A stretch of 64,000 nucleotides of DNA from Owenia fusiformis (Eukaryota > Annelida > Polychaeta > Sabellida > Oweniidae), in assembly GCA_903813345.2 (NCBI GenBank), contig CAIIXF020000007.1:24911564-24975563 (forward strand), read 5' to 3'. The translations under genes were made by a program, and so were the position numbers. Of this stretch, positions 1 to 12,899 are shown one piece after another; the stretch's first letter is position 1; each line of letters opens with the position of its first letter. The notes below the pieces were generated by a model. It worked only from the letters and a program-made list of their open reading frames with translations. It was not told the DNA's origin and ran no database searches.

Positions 1-1760
1 TTATAGGTCAATGACATGGGCTGACTGGTGGATGAAGTATCATTTATTATGTATTTATTATAGATCAATGACATGGGCTGACTGGTGGATGAAGTATCTT
101 TTATTATGTATTTAGTATAGGTCAATGAGATGGGATGACTGGTGGATGAAGTATCATTTATTATTATGCATTTATTATATGTCAATGACATGGGCTGACT
201 GGTGGATGAAGTATCATTTATTATGTATCTATTATATGTCAATGAGATGGGGTGACTGGTGGATGAAGTATCATTTATTATGTATTTATTATAGGTCAAT
301 TAGATGAGTTGACTGGTGAATGAAGTATCTTTTATTATGTATTTATTATAGGTCAATTAGATGAGCTGACTGGTGAATGAAGTATCATTTATTATGTATC
401 TATTATAGGTCAATGAGATGGGGTGACTGGTGGATGAAGTATCATTTATTATGCAATTATTATAGGTCAATGACATGGGCTGTCTGATGGATAATGTATC
501 ATTTATTATGCATTTATTATAGGTCAATGAGATGGGCTGACTGGTGGATGAAGTATAATTTATTATGTATCTATTATATGTCAATGAGATGGGGTGACTG
601 GTGGATGAAGTATCATTTATTATGTATCTATTATATGTCAATGAGATGGGGTGACTGGTGGATGAAGTATCATTTATTATGCATTTATTATAGGTCAATG
701 AGATGGGTTGACTGGTGGATGAAGTATCATTTATTATGCGTTTGTTATATAGGTTGATGAGATGGGCTGACTGGTGGATGAAGTATCATTTATTATGTAT
801 TTATTATAGGTCAATGAGATGGGGTGACTGGTGGATGAAGTATCATTTATTATGTATTTATTATAGGTCAATTAGATGAGTTGACTGGTGAATGAAGTAT
901 CTTTTATTATGTATTTATTATAGGTCAATTAGATGAGCTGACTGGTGAATGAAGTATCATTTATTATGTATCTATTATAGGTCAATGAGATGGGGTGACT
1001 GGTGGATGAAGTATCATTTATTATGTATTTATTATAGGTCAATTAGATGAGCTGACTGGTGAATGAAGTATCATTTATTATGTATTTATTATAGGTCAAT
1101 GAGATGGGGTGACTGGTGGATGAAGTATCATTTATTATGTATTTATTATAGGTCAATTAGATGAGTTGACTGGTGAATGAAGTATCTTTTATTATGTATT
1201 TATTATAGGTCAATTAGATGAGCTGACTGGTGAATGAAGTATCATTTATTATGTATCTATTATAGGTCAATGAGATGGGGTGACTGGTGGATGAAGTATC
1301 ATTTATTATGCAATTATTATAGGTCAATGACATGGGCTGTCTGATGGATAATGTATCATTTATTATGCATTTATTATAGGTCAATGAGATGGGCTGACTG
1401 GTGGATGAAGTATAATTTATTATGTATCTATTATATGTCAATGAGATGGGGTGACTGGTGGATGAAGTATCATTTATTATGTATCTATTATATGTCAATG
1501 AGATGGGGTGACTGGTGGATGAAGTATCATTTATTATGCATTTATTATAGGTCAATGAGATGGGTTGACTGGTGGATGAAGTATCATTTATTATGCGTTT
1601 GTTATATAGGTTGATGAGATTGGGAGAATGGAGTATGATTTATTATGCATTTATCATAGGTCGATGAGATGGGGTGAATGAAGTATAATTTATTATAGGT
1701 CAATGAGGTGACTGACTGGTGGATGGAGTTTAATTTATTATGCATTTATTATAGGTTGAT
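1..1760. repeat. 57-bp satellite (VNTR) array with higher-order repeats
   Basis: About 30 tandem units of 57 bp, recognisable by TCAATGAGATGGGGTGACTG and by GGATGAAGTATCATTTATTA in each unit; unit starts fall at 8, 65, 122, 182, 239 and so on. The array is cut by the window start and decays after about 1620 into divergent units. Because 57 is divisible by three, both strands carry long open frames (19-residue periodic peptides); these follow from the period and I do not regard them as genes. A block at about 241-757 recurs almost identically 857 bp downstream (about 1098-1614), and its first part recurs again from 813. Confidence 0.97.
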
Positions 1761-3450
1761 GATATTAGAAGCTAGGCCTAGATGCAAGGTTAAACAATAT
1801 GAAGTCATTGAAAATGGGGCAGACTACTTATTACGCCATTTTCTGATAGTCTCCAAGATAACCCATTTATAGATCTGAATATGGATTTAAATACATTTAG
1901 TTTCAATTGATGCATGTCCATTTTATTTTATTTATTTAAAATATAGTCTGGAGATGATCCAGGTGTAGATACTGTATATTATGCATCAGCTCTGGGTTAC
2001 CACTTTACCAAAAAATGTGTTTTTATTTTTAAGAATTAAATAAAATGGAGGCGCATCAGTTTGAAATTAAATAAATCTATATAAAAAATGTTTATATTGG
2101 TATTGTCTTCTATATTAGTTGTTTTTGATCATAACTGATTTCCAAGAACATTTATCAAGTGTAATAATTGATTTGATCATTCCATGGACTGGAATTCATA
2201 CATGTAACACACTAAACATTTTATAGGTGTTACATAATTTTGTTTTAAACATAGTGACCCCTTAGAATAGGCTGAGTTATGATGAAATGATGTCAGTTAA
2301 TAATGACATATCATTAAACTACAATACAAATATTTTTGCAACTCAATCAAACCTGAAAAAGAAGCAATGTGAAATAAACAAAAGGACTAAAACATGAATC
2401 TATTTTTCAATGAAATCCAAAGGCCATGATAACAACTGGGAATATATAGTACTAGTATATCATATCTGGGGAGTAGGCAGCTAGCCTAACCCTTATTTAA
2501 ATCTATGCTACCCCCATGATTATGTGGATTAGAGACCACAAAATGTAAACATTTCCAAAATACTGAAGTGTAAACAAATGCAGTATTGTAATTTTAGTAT
2601 GTAACTGTATTGAAATTGCTTTAACATATTTTCTCAAATGCAGTTATATCACTTAAATAATAATTATGTATTTATTGTAATTGAATTAGGCCTAACATAT
2701 TTTCTCTGAAATAAAATCAAATGGTTGGAAGTAATCATTTCAATGTATCCCTAGCATGAACATGTATCACCTACAAGTTTGATTTTATTATTCTGAAATA
2801 AAGAATTAAGATATTTATCAATTATAGACTGATAGGAGTAATTGAATATTTAAGAAACAAAATGTCAAAATTCATTAGAATAGCCAGCCACTGTTCAAAG
2901 ATTCTGAGATAATCATTAAAATTAAAGGATTATCATAAAATAAAATCTGAACTGTTGGACTCTAAGACACAGGACTACACAAATGATTGTTCTTTTGACC
3001 TTGAAAAACACCAAACATTATCCTATGGGTCGAGAAAAATATAGAGTTTATTCCATGGCAAAATATATTCCCTTGTTTGGTATCAATATTCTAGTTTCAT
3101 ACTGAAACCCTCTCTAATTGAGCAACTCTGTTGTAATCATGAAATAAATCTAGTATCCAAGGGTTGAGATACATATTGAGTTTATACCCTGAGAAGATAT
3201 GAAATGATCATTAAAATCAAAGCTTTGTCATGAAATAAAATCTGGATAGACTAGAAAAAAGGATGATATAAAATATTGTGAGCAAAACACTGTGATAGTT
3301 TTTAAGAAAATTGTTTCAGTGTTCATATAATCATTATAATAGTTGAATCTGTGCTTACCTTTTTGCTAATGCTCTTTCAGCCTCCCAAAATGTTATTGTA
3401 ATACTATTGATGATTTAGTGAAATAAAATAAACTGTAAATAAGAAATGCT
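1761..3450. other. AT-rich intergenic DNA, no gene seen
   Basis: Between the satellite and the next duplicated segment the sequence is AT-rich with stops in all frames. No conserved protein, RNA gene or terminal-repeat element was recognised. Confidence 0.6.
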
Positions 3451-3454
3451 TATA

Positions 3455-4990
3455 TCTCAGAGTTATTATTATTATTTTATTATTAGCATCTTCAGTGATA
3501 TGGATTTTTGACATGTGTCAATCAAGCAAGTTTCTACATTCTATGGGCCATTGCATTCACATGGAAAACACATTCTTACTGTTTTAAAAATACAACCCAT
3601 AACAAATACTGAAATAGATAAATTTGTATCCATTTTAAAATCATTTTCCAGTTGAAATTGTAGACGTCTTTCATTAGATTTGATAACCTTGTCACACAGA
3701 TATTCATAAAAGTAACTTCAAACTAACACCAACCTAAAATCAAGAAAATGTTGTTTTTTTTATTTTCGACCATGACTGACTCGATCACTCCATTCTACGA
3801 CAAATCCAATGATGATGAATTGAAAAATTCGTGCTGTTAAAAATGATATGCTGAATTTCAATTACGTCTAATAAATAACTTAAAAATTGGTGCATTTACC
3901 ATTGCAGATGTGAAAGAATTAATCACTGGGTTGGCGTGATCGGGTCCCAATTTGGGTTACAATTAATCGCAATTTTGTTAAGTTGCGATTAACAACGCGA
4001 ATTTAATTTTATTTTATCGATGGTGCAAGGTATTCCCGTGAATACATCGTTGAAATTTAATTATTTTTTAGAAAAAAACAAAATAATCAAGCGGTGAATT
4101 AAAACCTCTGAAGACTGCAATAAAACGTGCGATCAGACTTAATGTTGTATTGTCCGATGTCCGTATTTATTATTTTATTTTTAGGATCTTCGGCGTTGTG
4201 GATTTTTGACATATCTCATTATCTGTCTCTGTTTATATCAAAGTTCCTGCCACCAAATAGCCTTGGATGCAGAATCAAATAGTTCAATTATCAGAAGCTT
4301 GGTAGAACAAGATGATGCGTCCCATTTAAATTGATGAAACAATCGTGCGTAAATCGTTTTATTCAATCGTTTTTACACGTTTTATTAATAGATAACTCCC
4401 TTAAAACGTCATTCAACATACATCATAATAAATATGAATGTCTTAAATTACATTTAAAGCTGTTATATATGTTTCTGTTTCGTTGCAGACATGATAAAAT
4501 TAATTATTGGGTCAAAATAAAAGTTTGGTCGCGCATTTGGGTTACAATTAACCACGAGTTACAATTAACCAAGCGAATCCAATTTTGTTCAAAAAAAATA
4601 TTTTAATGAAATAATATTACGAAACTGATTACATTTCCTGAATTCCCCATCCTTCCCCATCACAAATATCTCGTCAAAACGTTTTTAAACCGAAAACTTT
4701 TCATTTAAACGAAAAATGAACAATGAATGCGATCGAAGGATAGATAAATCACGACCATGATATAATCATGTCAGATCATTTTTCCGAGTGGCCCATTTTC
4801 TCTCAAAACGGGATAATTATGTACAAAGAGCGGTAAAATCGACCACTAAACCAAGAAATCGCCCCCGAGGGACCTACTTATTACTTAAAATTATCGAATT
4901 TGGTGCACTTTTATGAGTCGCCATGTGGGTTACAATTAACCACATGCGCAACTTCAGTTAAGCATGACTTGACCAAAACGTCTTTATTTT
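3455..4990. repeat. Diverged local duplication containing TGGGTTACAATTAA motifs
   Basis: Two stretches resemble each other: about 3460-3530 and 4160-4220 share TATTATTTTATT followed by GGATTTTTGACAT. About 3903-3970 and 4484-4550 share a GCAGA-TG start and a TTGGGTTACAATTAA segment. A third GGGTTACAATTAACCAC lies near 4927. The offsets differ (about 700 and 580 bp), so this is an old, rearranged duplication or two decayed copies of one element. No coding content was recognised. Confidence 0.55.
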
Positions 4991-5164
4991 GAATGAAATT
5001 CACCGTGACGATTGTTTAGGACAAGGATACTCTACATAAAAAACCTTTTTGATTTTTGATCGATATTTTTTATTTAATGCACACTTTTACCATTTTTGGT
5101 CGCAGGGGTGCAATTAGCAATGGCATTAGTCTCGCGTGGGGGGACAGGAAAACAGAAATTTTCA

Positions 5165-5430
5165 CTAATTTTTAGATCTTTCTAAAGTATAGCTTTATTA
5201 TACTCAAATGAAAGGCAATTAAGAGTAGATTGCAAATATTGTATCTTTTTTCTGTTTCGAGCCTCGTAAAATTCAAAATGGCCGTCTAATGTACGATTTT
5301 GCAATAATTTTTCGATCCCTTCAAAGTATGGCTATATTATACTCAAATTGAAGGAATTTTGGAGTAGATCACAATTATGGTATTATTTTTCAGATTTGTA
5401 TTTCAGAAAATTCAAAATGGCTGCTTTGCA
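5165..5430. repeat. Diverged 139-bp tandem duplication
   Basis: Two adjacent copies share AAAGTAT-GCT-TATTATACTCAAA and end in AAAATTCAAAATGGC. The TACTCAAA landmark occurs at 5201 and 5340, a spacing of about 139 bp. Copies differ at many positions, so the duplication is old. Confidence 0.75.
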
Positions 5431-6817
5431 GGAATTTGCAATTCAAAAATCTAATTTTTTCAATTTTAACCAAAGTAATGAGTATAATTGATTGGAATTC
5501 GCTAATTGATATTTTGTTCGTTGGGATTTGCTACTCTGCGGAGTTGCCGTTATCTAGTTGGAATTCCGCCAATAACACTATTGTATCATTTGTAATAACT
5601 TACCAAAAAGGTGACATTTTGTCACATTAGTACCTTCATCTTGTCACATTATGTCTCATTCAGAATTTCTTGATCAGTGGAAGTTAAAAAGAAACTATGT
5701 TTGCCTGAATATAGATTGTATAAAATTTTTCAATTTTCATAAAAATATTCCTGGTGCATCATTATCAATCGCATCATGATAATGAATGTTTTTCACATCG
5801 TGTCACTTCCTCCTTGGTTTTATATTCAGATTTCCAAAAAGATAAAATATTTACTTCTAGGCATGTAAAATTACAATTCATATATGTGTGGAATGTGGAA
5901 TGAATAATTGTATACAATGGTTGGTTTTCTTGAGGTAAACAATTTGAATTGTCTATCTCAGATAAACCAATCAGAATAACATATTAATATAAATATCTTA
6001 TTTCTTGCCATTTTTCATTTGTTGCCTTCATAGCACCAATTTCAAACCCCCAAATATGGATAAATAAAGCAGGGACACTCATGACACATTTGAGGGGAGA
6101 CTAAGTTTCTTTTTTATAGTATGGATGAATAAACATATCTCCATTAACATTTCAGCTGGAGTTATATATTATGCAGGAGTCTATTACTATCTAACGCCTA
6201 TCAATAATGTCTGTCTTCATAATTAGCCAGCACTATGTTGGCAATTTATCTATTTAGACAATTTATAACAATCAACATTTTTATTCTGTAAATGTTGTGA
6301 CAGACATTTGTGTGGTTTCACTTATCATCATTCATTTGATATATTACTCAGATAATCATTATTGACACTCATTACTCACTTAAACTCACTCACTCAAACT
6401 TAACAGGACATTCCTCCTATAGTGTTTTTTAGTTTGAAGAGTTATACTCACCAATATGCTCATTTGCAGAATTACCCTTTGCATTCGTTTGACTTCACTT
6501 CTTAAAAGAGAGTCGTCTTTAACTAGACTCTGCACGCAGGGTATTGCAGAATCAATCTTCATTCAGAATCTTATATTTTCACTTCAAATCATTCTCATTT
6601 ACTCACTCATTTTCTTTACTCACTCATTTGTTGCCCACTCATTCTCATTTACTTTACTATTTCTCATTTACTCCTTCTTTCTCAATTACTCACATGTAAT
6701 CAATTAACAATAAATATTCTAGAAATAAAATGCTACTTCTTGATTCATCTGTTATTACTGAATATTGCAGATAAAGGTTAGTTAGGTTTGTAACACACTT
6801 GGGAAAAAAGTCATGCT
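5431..6817. other. Intergenic, CTCATT-rich stretch, no gene seen
   Basis: No recognisable gene. At about 6360-6690 the DNA is rich in short imperfect CACTCATTTACTCA-type repeats, and the open frame there (6456-6707) is explained by this low complexity. Confidence 0.5.
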
Positions 6818-6982
6818 GGTCATGCATTAAAATGGAAAAATAGAGTGGAAAAGAGTGGAATCTGCATGGAATAAAATATATAAACATGTAGTTAACACTC
6901 TAAATTATATAGAAATGTAAGAAAATTAGGTACTTTATTCAAATTTTAGAGAGAAAAACTGTAGAAACAGTTGAGCAGACGG
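6818..6982 (+). repeat. Dispersed ~165-bp repeat, family A, forward copy
   Basis: Near full length. It starts GGTCATGCATTAAAATGG, contains GAGTGGAAAAGAGTGGAAT, then TTAACACTCTAAATT and TTCAAATTTTAGAGAG, and ends GAGCAGACGG. It is used here as the reference copy; in it I see neither an open reading frame nor clear pol III boxes. Confidence 0.85.
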
Positions 6983-7993
6983 AAACTTTAGGCAGTGGGA
7001 GATAAGTTTCATCTTGTTCTATGCAAGACTAAAACCTTTTCTGATGATTCATCAAACATTTGCCTCGGATAAGGCCATCTGTGGCGAAAATCAATATGAA
7101 TTTACATGACAATTATTGGAATCTTTCTCGGATTTCAGAGGAAACTCAAAGGATTGCTTTTGACATGTTTTCAAAATGTATAGTTCCTTTGAAAGAATCA
7201 TCGATTGGGTATTGACTGATATATCAACCAGATCTGAACATATAGGAATCAACGGAAAGTCAATGTAGTACATATGAAATGAGAATTTGTGAAGCCAGAT
7301 GTTGAATCAAAATTATTCTATTCGGACGGCAAGTATGGAGATAATCCTGAATATTGGAATTAGGATGTACCATCTAATTTTTGTGATCACAACGGTAGAA
7401 CAAATTCAGTAATAAATATTGGTCAAACCCTCCATGATTTGCATAATTGAGATCGATCCTAAGTTACACATAAGTTGCTGGCAGATGCTTCATGAAGACA
7501 GAGTCAGAAAAACAACCAGTTATTTTTTGTCAGACAATGTACCAAAAAAGAGAAAACCTAAGAGGAGTAGATTAAGTAAATTGAGAAATAGCTGATACTC
7601 CAAAGGAATTGTACTTCAACATTTCATTCATAGTTTAGAGAAGAGAAATATCCATAACATTTTTAGACAGGATATACAAATAGCAAGTGATTCTGCATAA
7701 GAAATGTCAATCTTGGAGATAAGTAATACAGGTTAGAATTTCAACCTATATTTACCTAATTATGGCTCATCTAGGAGCATGAAGCAAGTGGCGTTGAATA
7801 ACACCCATCTCTGGATTATACAACTGTAAAATAAAGCAACTGACAAGGAGTTATTTGCATTAGAGAAGATGGATTATGTTTGTTTAGAAGAAGGTAGGTG
7901 GGAAGTAGAAGTGTTCTAAAAAGGTCAATTTGCTTACTACTCAACTCTGAGGATTTATCATTTGCAGACGTGACAATGCAAAAATTACCTAAT

Positions 7994-8154
7994 GGTCATG
8001 TTTTTAAAATTGAAATAGAGTGGAAATGAGTGGAATCAGCAAGGAACAAACTAAACAGGCATGTAGTGTATACTCTAAATTGTATGGAAATGCAAGAAAA
8101 TGAGATACTTCATTCAAATTTTAGAGAGAAAACGAGTGAAAAAGGCATGATCAT
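7994..8154 (+). repeat. Family A repeat, forward copy
   Basis: GGTCATGTTTTTAAAATTG start, GGAATCAGCAAGGAAC and TTCAAATTTTAGAGAG core. It ends in GGCATGATCAT rather than the GCAGACGG end. Confidence 0.85.
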
Positions 8155-8159
8155 AGAAA

Positions 8160-9660
8160 AATACCTTAGGTCTGGATAAGGTCAAAGTGACATGAAATAA
8201 TAGGATTAATCACTCTTAGGTAAAATGTTATAAATATTTTATGTCTCAAAACCATTCGTAACAATTATTTCCTGCTTTTAGCTTTATTTCTACATTTGAT
8301 GAATAGATGTGTTTTATAAATAGAATAGTTAATGATTGTCTCAAATAAGAATCTACTATCTCATCTCAAGTATTGTTCTGTACCTGATGTTCTATCCCCA
8401 TCAGTTCTGTTATTTTCCAATACATGTAGTTTGATTTTTTGTCTTGTAAAAGAGAGCTTCATCTAATATGCTTAGCTCTGACCTTCAAGGTGCTGAAATG
8501 TGGTACCCCACCTTTTATGGACTACTGAGGGTAGACTGGGGGGGGGGGGGTTGATACAGGGTATTGTTAAAAGACTATGTCAGACTATAAGGGACTGAAA
8601 TTCATGCTGCGAATATAGTATTTTTCCAAAGTTTTACAAAGAGCTATAAAAAACACAGAACATGAGCGAGTAGTTATCCCCCTTCCCCTCTTGGTAGGAC
8701 TTTGTAAAAATGATTGTAAACAATTTTGTTTGTGAGATTTAAGATGTGAAATGATTTTGAGGTAAGGCTTCTGTCTGAGGGGATTTACCTTGGTTATGTG
8801 AAAACCAAGACGAGAACACAGGCTCTGAACCCGAGATCTTTTGCTTGGACTTATTGATGGTTCTGCTAAGTGGATCGTCACCCAACACTGTCAGTTTATT
8901 GATTTTAGCCAGTCTTAATCATAGTAGGGAAATTACACCTATTTTCTCAAGCTCCAGATGATGAAATGCATCATATGATATGTCAACATGGAAAGATATT
9001 CAACTTAGAACTGGTCTTGCATTCCTTATATCTTCCCTCTCAAAATGACAGCCATAAAATTTACCCAGTATGCCCAAAGTCTAATTAGTTCTAGATTTTC
9101 ATATTAAGAAACATCTTTGACAATTTCAAGTCAATCCGTCAAATGCATTGTCTGGAAATGCAGACAAAAAGTGAGACAACCCTGCCGTCCAACTCACCAA
9201 ACTCATGATAATGTCGTACCTTTTTTGGAATGATTCAAAGCTGAATCTACTCGTTCAAACAATAATTACAGTGTTGAGCTTGATCATTCATTTTTTCAAG
9301 AAGAGCCTTGAAGATATAATATTCTTCAACAGCATATGGCACTTTCTTATTAAGGTAACAAGTTTAAAATAAAGTTTTTTTTTATTTATTTGGATCAGAT
9401 GTGAGACAAGAAAGGAATTACTCCATATCCTAATAGAATGTAATTTCACCTTATATGCCCCAAGCTTCAACTCAATCCCTCTCCGGAAAAAAAGTAATTT
9501 CATTTTTGTTTTGCTTGTCTTGTCTCTTGACATTACTATTTGAGTGTTACATCCGAAAAACATCTCCCGAGAAACTTATCAATGATGGAAATTGTAGGTT
9601 GAATGAAGAAACATCAATAATATATTAGACGACATGATAGCAAAAGGCTATTTTTAGAGA
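8160..9660. other. Intergenic DNA, no gene recognised
   Basis: It contains a G homopolymer near 8539-8551 and a 98-codon minus-strand open frame (8585-8881) with no recognised homology. The minus strand near 8830 carries GGGTTCAGAGCC, faintly like a pol III B box, but too weak to call a SINE. Confidence 0.5.
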
Positions 9661-9668
9661 TGAATAAA

Positions 9669-9775
9669 ACGCACGGAGCACACCGCGTCTCGAACTCGCA
9701 ACCTCGTGGTTACGGCGCCCAATCGCCTAGCCTGAATGTGCCTGGCGCCTAAGCCCTCTCGGCCAACTCGACAAC
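9669..9775 (-). mobile_element. tRNA-Leu-like SINE head
   Basis: Read on the minus strand, GTTGGCCGAGAGGGCTTAGG (about 9748-9766) resembles the pol III A box of class II tRNAs such as tRNA-Leu and continues GCGCCAGGC. GGTTGCGAGTTCGAGAC (9687-9703) is a B box. The acceptor-stem ends do not pair well and the middle is not a proper anticodon arm. It is therefore a tRNA-derived retroposon head, not a functional tRNA. The SINE body, expected at lower coordinates, was not delimited. Confidence 0.7.
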
Positions 9776-9779
9776 CCCA

Positions 9780-11310
9780 AAAAAGAGAGACAACAGGGAA
9801 TCCGGATATGACCAAGGAAAAGGTATGATCAGGGAGATGGTTTTGTCATGTCTGACCACCATGACAGTATACGTGGTCCTAGCTAGACAGGATATGTGGC
9901 TTGAGGTAAGCCTTGCATGGAGAGATGCTATGAGTCTCTGGTGGTCATACCTCATCCTTCATCCGTTTTCTAATGTTATGGTGTTGGTTACGTCGTGGTC
10001 ACATTTTGGTGTTTTTCAACGCCCCATTTCTCCCACTTTGAACATTTCAGTATATCCTTTTCAATATTTTGATTTTGCTGCTATTTCAATATTTTGCTTC
10101 TATAAAAGAGATGGGCTAAAAAAGGATGGGCCAAGCATGCTATGGGAGTTCATAGTCAGTTTATGATTCATTATAAAGCAACTGAGTGATTTGTGGTAAA
10201 TGCATTTAATGAAATGGACAATTAGTTCATCTGTGACTACTTTTGGAGCGACAATTTTCTTCACCTGTACAATGCCAACCTCAATAAGTGCTTTGAACCT
10301 CAATGTCATACATTTAGCTCCATTGCTACTAGCTTTGTGCTGAGGGTTGTTTCAGACAGAAACGTGATATGGGATTTTGGCGTAGTCATACCAGTTACCT
10401 ATTGACAGTCTTCATTTGCATACTTTTGAATTTTTCACATGTTTTTATATTTGTTTTTGGTCAGAAGGGCCCATGCCAGGATCTTATTATGTATAATGGA
10501 TGAACTGTCACAATATTATACTGTTGTGATTTTTGTGGTCAGGTTTTGTGGTCTGTGGTACTCAATGTCTGTGTGTAAACAGTGCAATCTGATAAAATGG
10601 AAAAGTAGATGAAAAGTAACAGTAGTCATTTTTAAAATGCAAAATGGAGTAACAAAAATTCATAGAAATGTCAAGATAGAGTACACCAGTGTGAAGTGCA
10701 ATAGAATAGAGTGCTGTAGATTGTATAAAGTAAGCAAGACAAACAATCTTAATGAAAAAGTTGGAGCTGTTGATGCCACAATGGGTGGAGGTAATAAGGT
10801 AGACTGTGATACAAGTAGGGTTTTGAAAGGTAAGATGTAAATGTCCAGTATAATTATGACGCCACCATAAGTGATGACATATTGTTATGGTCTGCAATTT
10901 TTTGTGATGGGGGTTGGTGTCTGGCGGTCATCGTTCAGTATCTGTTACAAATGGCAGGAGGTTAATATATACCTTGTATAATATCACATAATCAAACAAA
11001 TAAGTAAACAAACTAAAAAGCGTATTGTTCATAACTGGCTGTGAATTTTTTGATTATCATGCTGAAGCCTAGTCCTGCAACATGACCCTGTATTCCTACA
11101 TCTACTCGTTTAGAGATGGAATAGGGGGTACATGTATACATTTAGGATCTTGATGCAAGACTAACTGTAGCCAAGTGTCTCATCAGTCATTCTGTGTTCT
11201 ACCACAATGCGATCAGTTTAATTAATCTGGGCACAAAATACATCATTATCGTGCATCATTAGGGCAAAAACGGATTAACGTGCTTACCATTCGCTGGAGT
11301 GAAATGACAA
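9780..11310. other. Intergenic DNA, no gene recognised
   Basis: Several 60-113 codon open frames occur here (for example 9825-10166 plus, 10637-10840 plus), but none shows a recognisable domain or splice context. Confidence 0.45.
10860..10965. repeat. Dispersed repeat, family B copy 1
   Basis: It matches 31025-31135: AAGTGAT-ACATA-TGTTAT, then CAA-TTTTTTGTGA, and GTTACAAATGGCAGG near the end. The similarity is clear but imperfect. Class unknown. Confidence 0.6.
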
Positions 11311-11313
11311 GGT

Positions 11314-11470
11314 GGTCATGTTTTTAAATTGAAAATAGAGAGCAAAAGAATGGAATTTGCAAGAAATAAAGTAAACAGGCATGTTGTTAATACTTGAAAT
11401 TATACAGAAATGCTAGAAAAGCATGTGCTTTATTCAAATTTTAAAGAGAAATTATGTGGAACATATGATT
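11314..11470 (+). repeat. Family A repeat, forward copy
   Basis: GGTCATGTTTTTAAATTG start, AATAAAGTAAACAGGCATG core and TTATTCAAATTTTAAAGAG near the end. Confidence 0.8.
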
Positions 11471-12343
11471 GGTATAGAGGTTTAAGAATGGGTAGCGCAT
11501 AATCTCTATAATACACCCGGAGTCATTCTTCAAAGATGTGCAGAAAGTGACAGTATTCAAAAATTGGTATGATTTATGTGGTAGGATAGATAATTTTTGT
11601 GACATTCACATTTTGTTAGTCGCTCATTAGTTTTTAGCAATTAATGGTGTTCATTTCTTTTGAGTAATGTTGTTCAATTTCAGTTTTTGGCAATATACTG
11701 TGAAACACATTGAATTTGCGGGAGCAATTTTCCTGGATTTGTTGATTGGATTCTTTTCACCTGCTCATGTTTTCGTGATTTTTGCAAGTACCTCAGTTCA
11801 TGCCAGGAATATGATTTGAATTTGCGGCATCTTGAATTCGTAGTTTTACACAAACGAGTCGAATAATGCAAAAAATTGTAAGCATTAAAAATGAAACTAT
11901 GTTTGTTGTATGTACTTATGTCCCTGTTTTAATTTGTTCTAAGAGGAATTTTATCTTTTGGGTCATGATATTTCATAGGAATGTAAGTGGCATCAATGTA
12001 AGCACTTAGGTTAATATGTCAAAAGTCACAACTTCTCGAAAGAGAAATTGATCAGGAGTAATATTGCATATTCAGTAAAATGCCTACAGGAAAGTCTACC
12101 ATTCTAAATACTAGAGTTTATTTTTTGTTTCTGGAACTAAAGTGTCTGAATTGATAGTCTTATTTTCTCCACTACTGCTTTGGGCCTAACTTGGTGTTGG
12201 TTTATGCTATACTTTACTATACTACTTTCTGGATATTTCATTTTTATGTTCCTTATTTAAACAGCTAGTAGGTTTGTAAAAGGTTAAGTGCTGTTGTCAT
12301 AGAGTTTCATTGAAACAAATATCACGATTGTCCAGTTTGTAAA

Positions 12344-12420
12344 GATCATGTAGAAAGGAGTGATATCAGCAAGGAATTAGTAAACATAGATATAGTTCCA
12401 GTCTAAATTATTAGAAACGT
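12344..12420 (+). repeat. Family A repeat, truncated forward copy
   Basis: GATCATGTAGAAAGGAGTG, then ATCAGCAAGGAATTAGTAAA. It stops after TCTAAATTATTAGAAA and abuts a reverse copy. Confidence 0.65.
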
Positions 12421-12422
12421 TT

Positions 12423-12585
12423 CCGTCTGCTAATGCTTTTTCTGCTCAATTTCTCTAAAATTTGAATAAAACGCCTGATTTTTTAACATTTTTGAATAAT
12501 TTAGAATGTTTCCTTCATGTCTGTTCACTTTATTCCTTGCTGATTTTTCCCTTTTTCACTCTAATTGGATCTTCAAAACATGACC
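12423..12585 (-). repeat. Family A repeat, reverse copy
   Basis: On the plus strand it begins CCGTCTGCTAATGC, contains TCTCTAAAATTTGAATAAA and ACTTTATTCCTTGCTGAT, and ends TTCAAAACATGACC. Confidence 0.85.
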
Positions 12586-12769
12586 ATCGTAACATATTTC
12601 CTGGAACGCTTACTTTTATGCACACTTACCAGAATTGCCCAAGGGAGGTCAGAAAAATCAATTTTTGCAACATGTTTTATGGAACACTCACGCCTGAATG
12701 GAACAACTGAGACAAATTGATGCAATCTCTAGATGTGTTTATTTTGAAATGTGATAAAAATATCACACT

Positions 12770-12890
12770 GGTCATGTATATAAAATATGACAAAGGGTGG
12801 AAAGGAGTGGAATCAGCAAGGAGTAAACTAAATTGTAAAGAAATGTTGAGGAATCAGACACGTTATTCAAACCTTGGAGGGAAATGAGAT
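12770..12890 (+). repeat. Family A repeat, forward copy, internally deleted
   Basis: GGTCATGTATATAAAATATG start and GTGGAATCAGCAAGGAGTAA, but it lacks part of the CATGTAGTTAACACTC segment. Confidence 0.7.
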
Positions 12891-12899
12891 AATTTAAGC

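Noticed and set aside
125-1614. Open frames on both strands across the satellite (60-113 codons)
   Set aside because: They follow from a 57-bp period divisible by three and show only the repeat's own periodic peptide.
8539-8551. Homopolymer G run (also C runs near 21838, 26746, 30943)
   Set aside because: Simple homopolymers prone to length error; no structure around them.
8585-8881. 98-codon minus-strand frame with a B-box-like GGGTTCAGAGCC
   Set aside because: No protein homology recognised, and the A-box partner is too weak to call a SINE.
9669-9775. Functional tRNA gene
   Set aside because: Box sequences are present but the acceptor stem and anticodon arm do not form; better explained as a SINE head.
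10637-10840. 67-codon frame MQNGVTKIHRN and on
   Set aside because: No family recognised and no splice or promoter context; chance open frame in AT-rich DNA.
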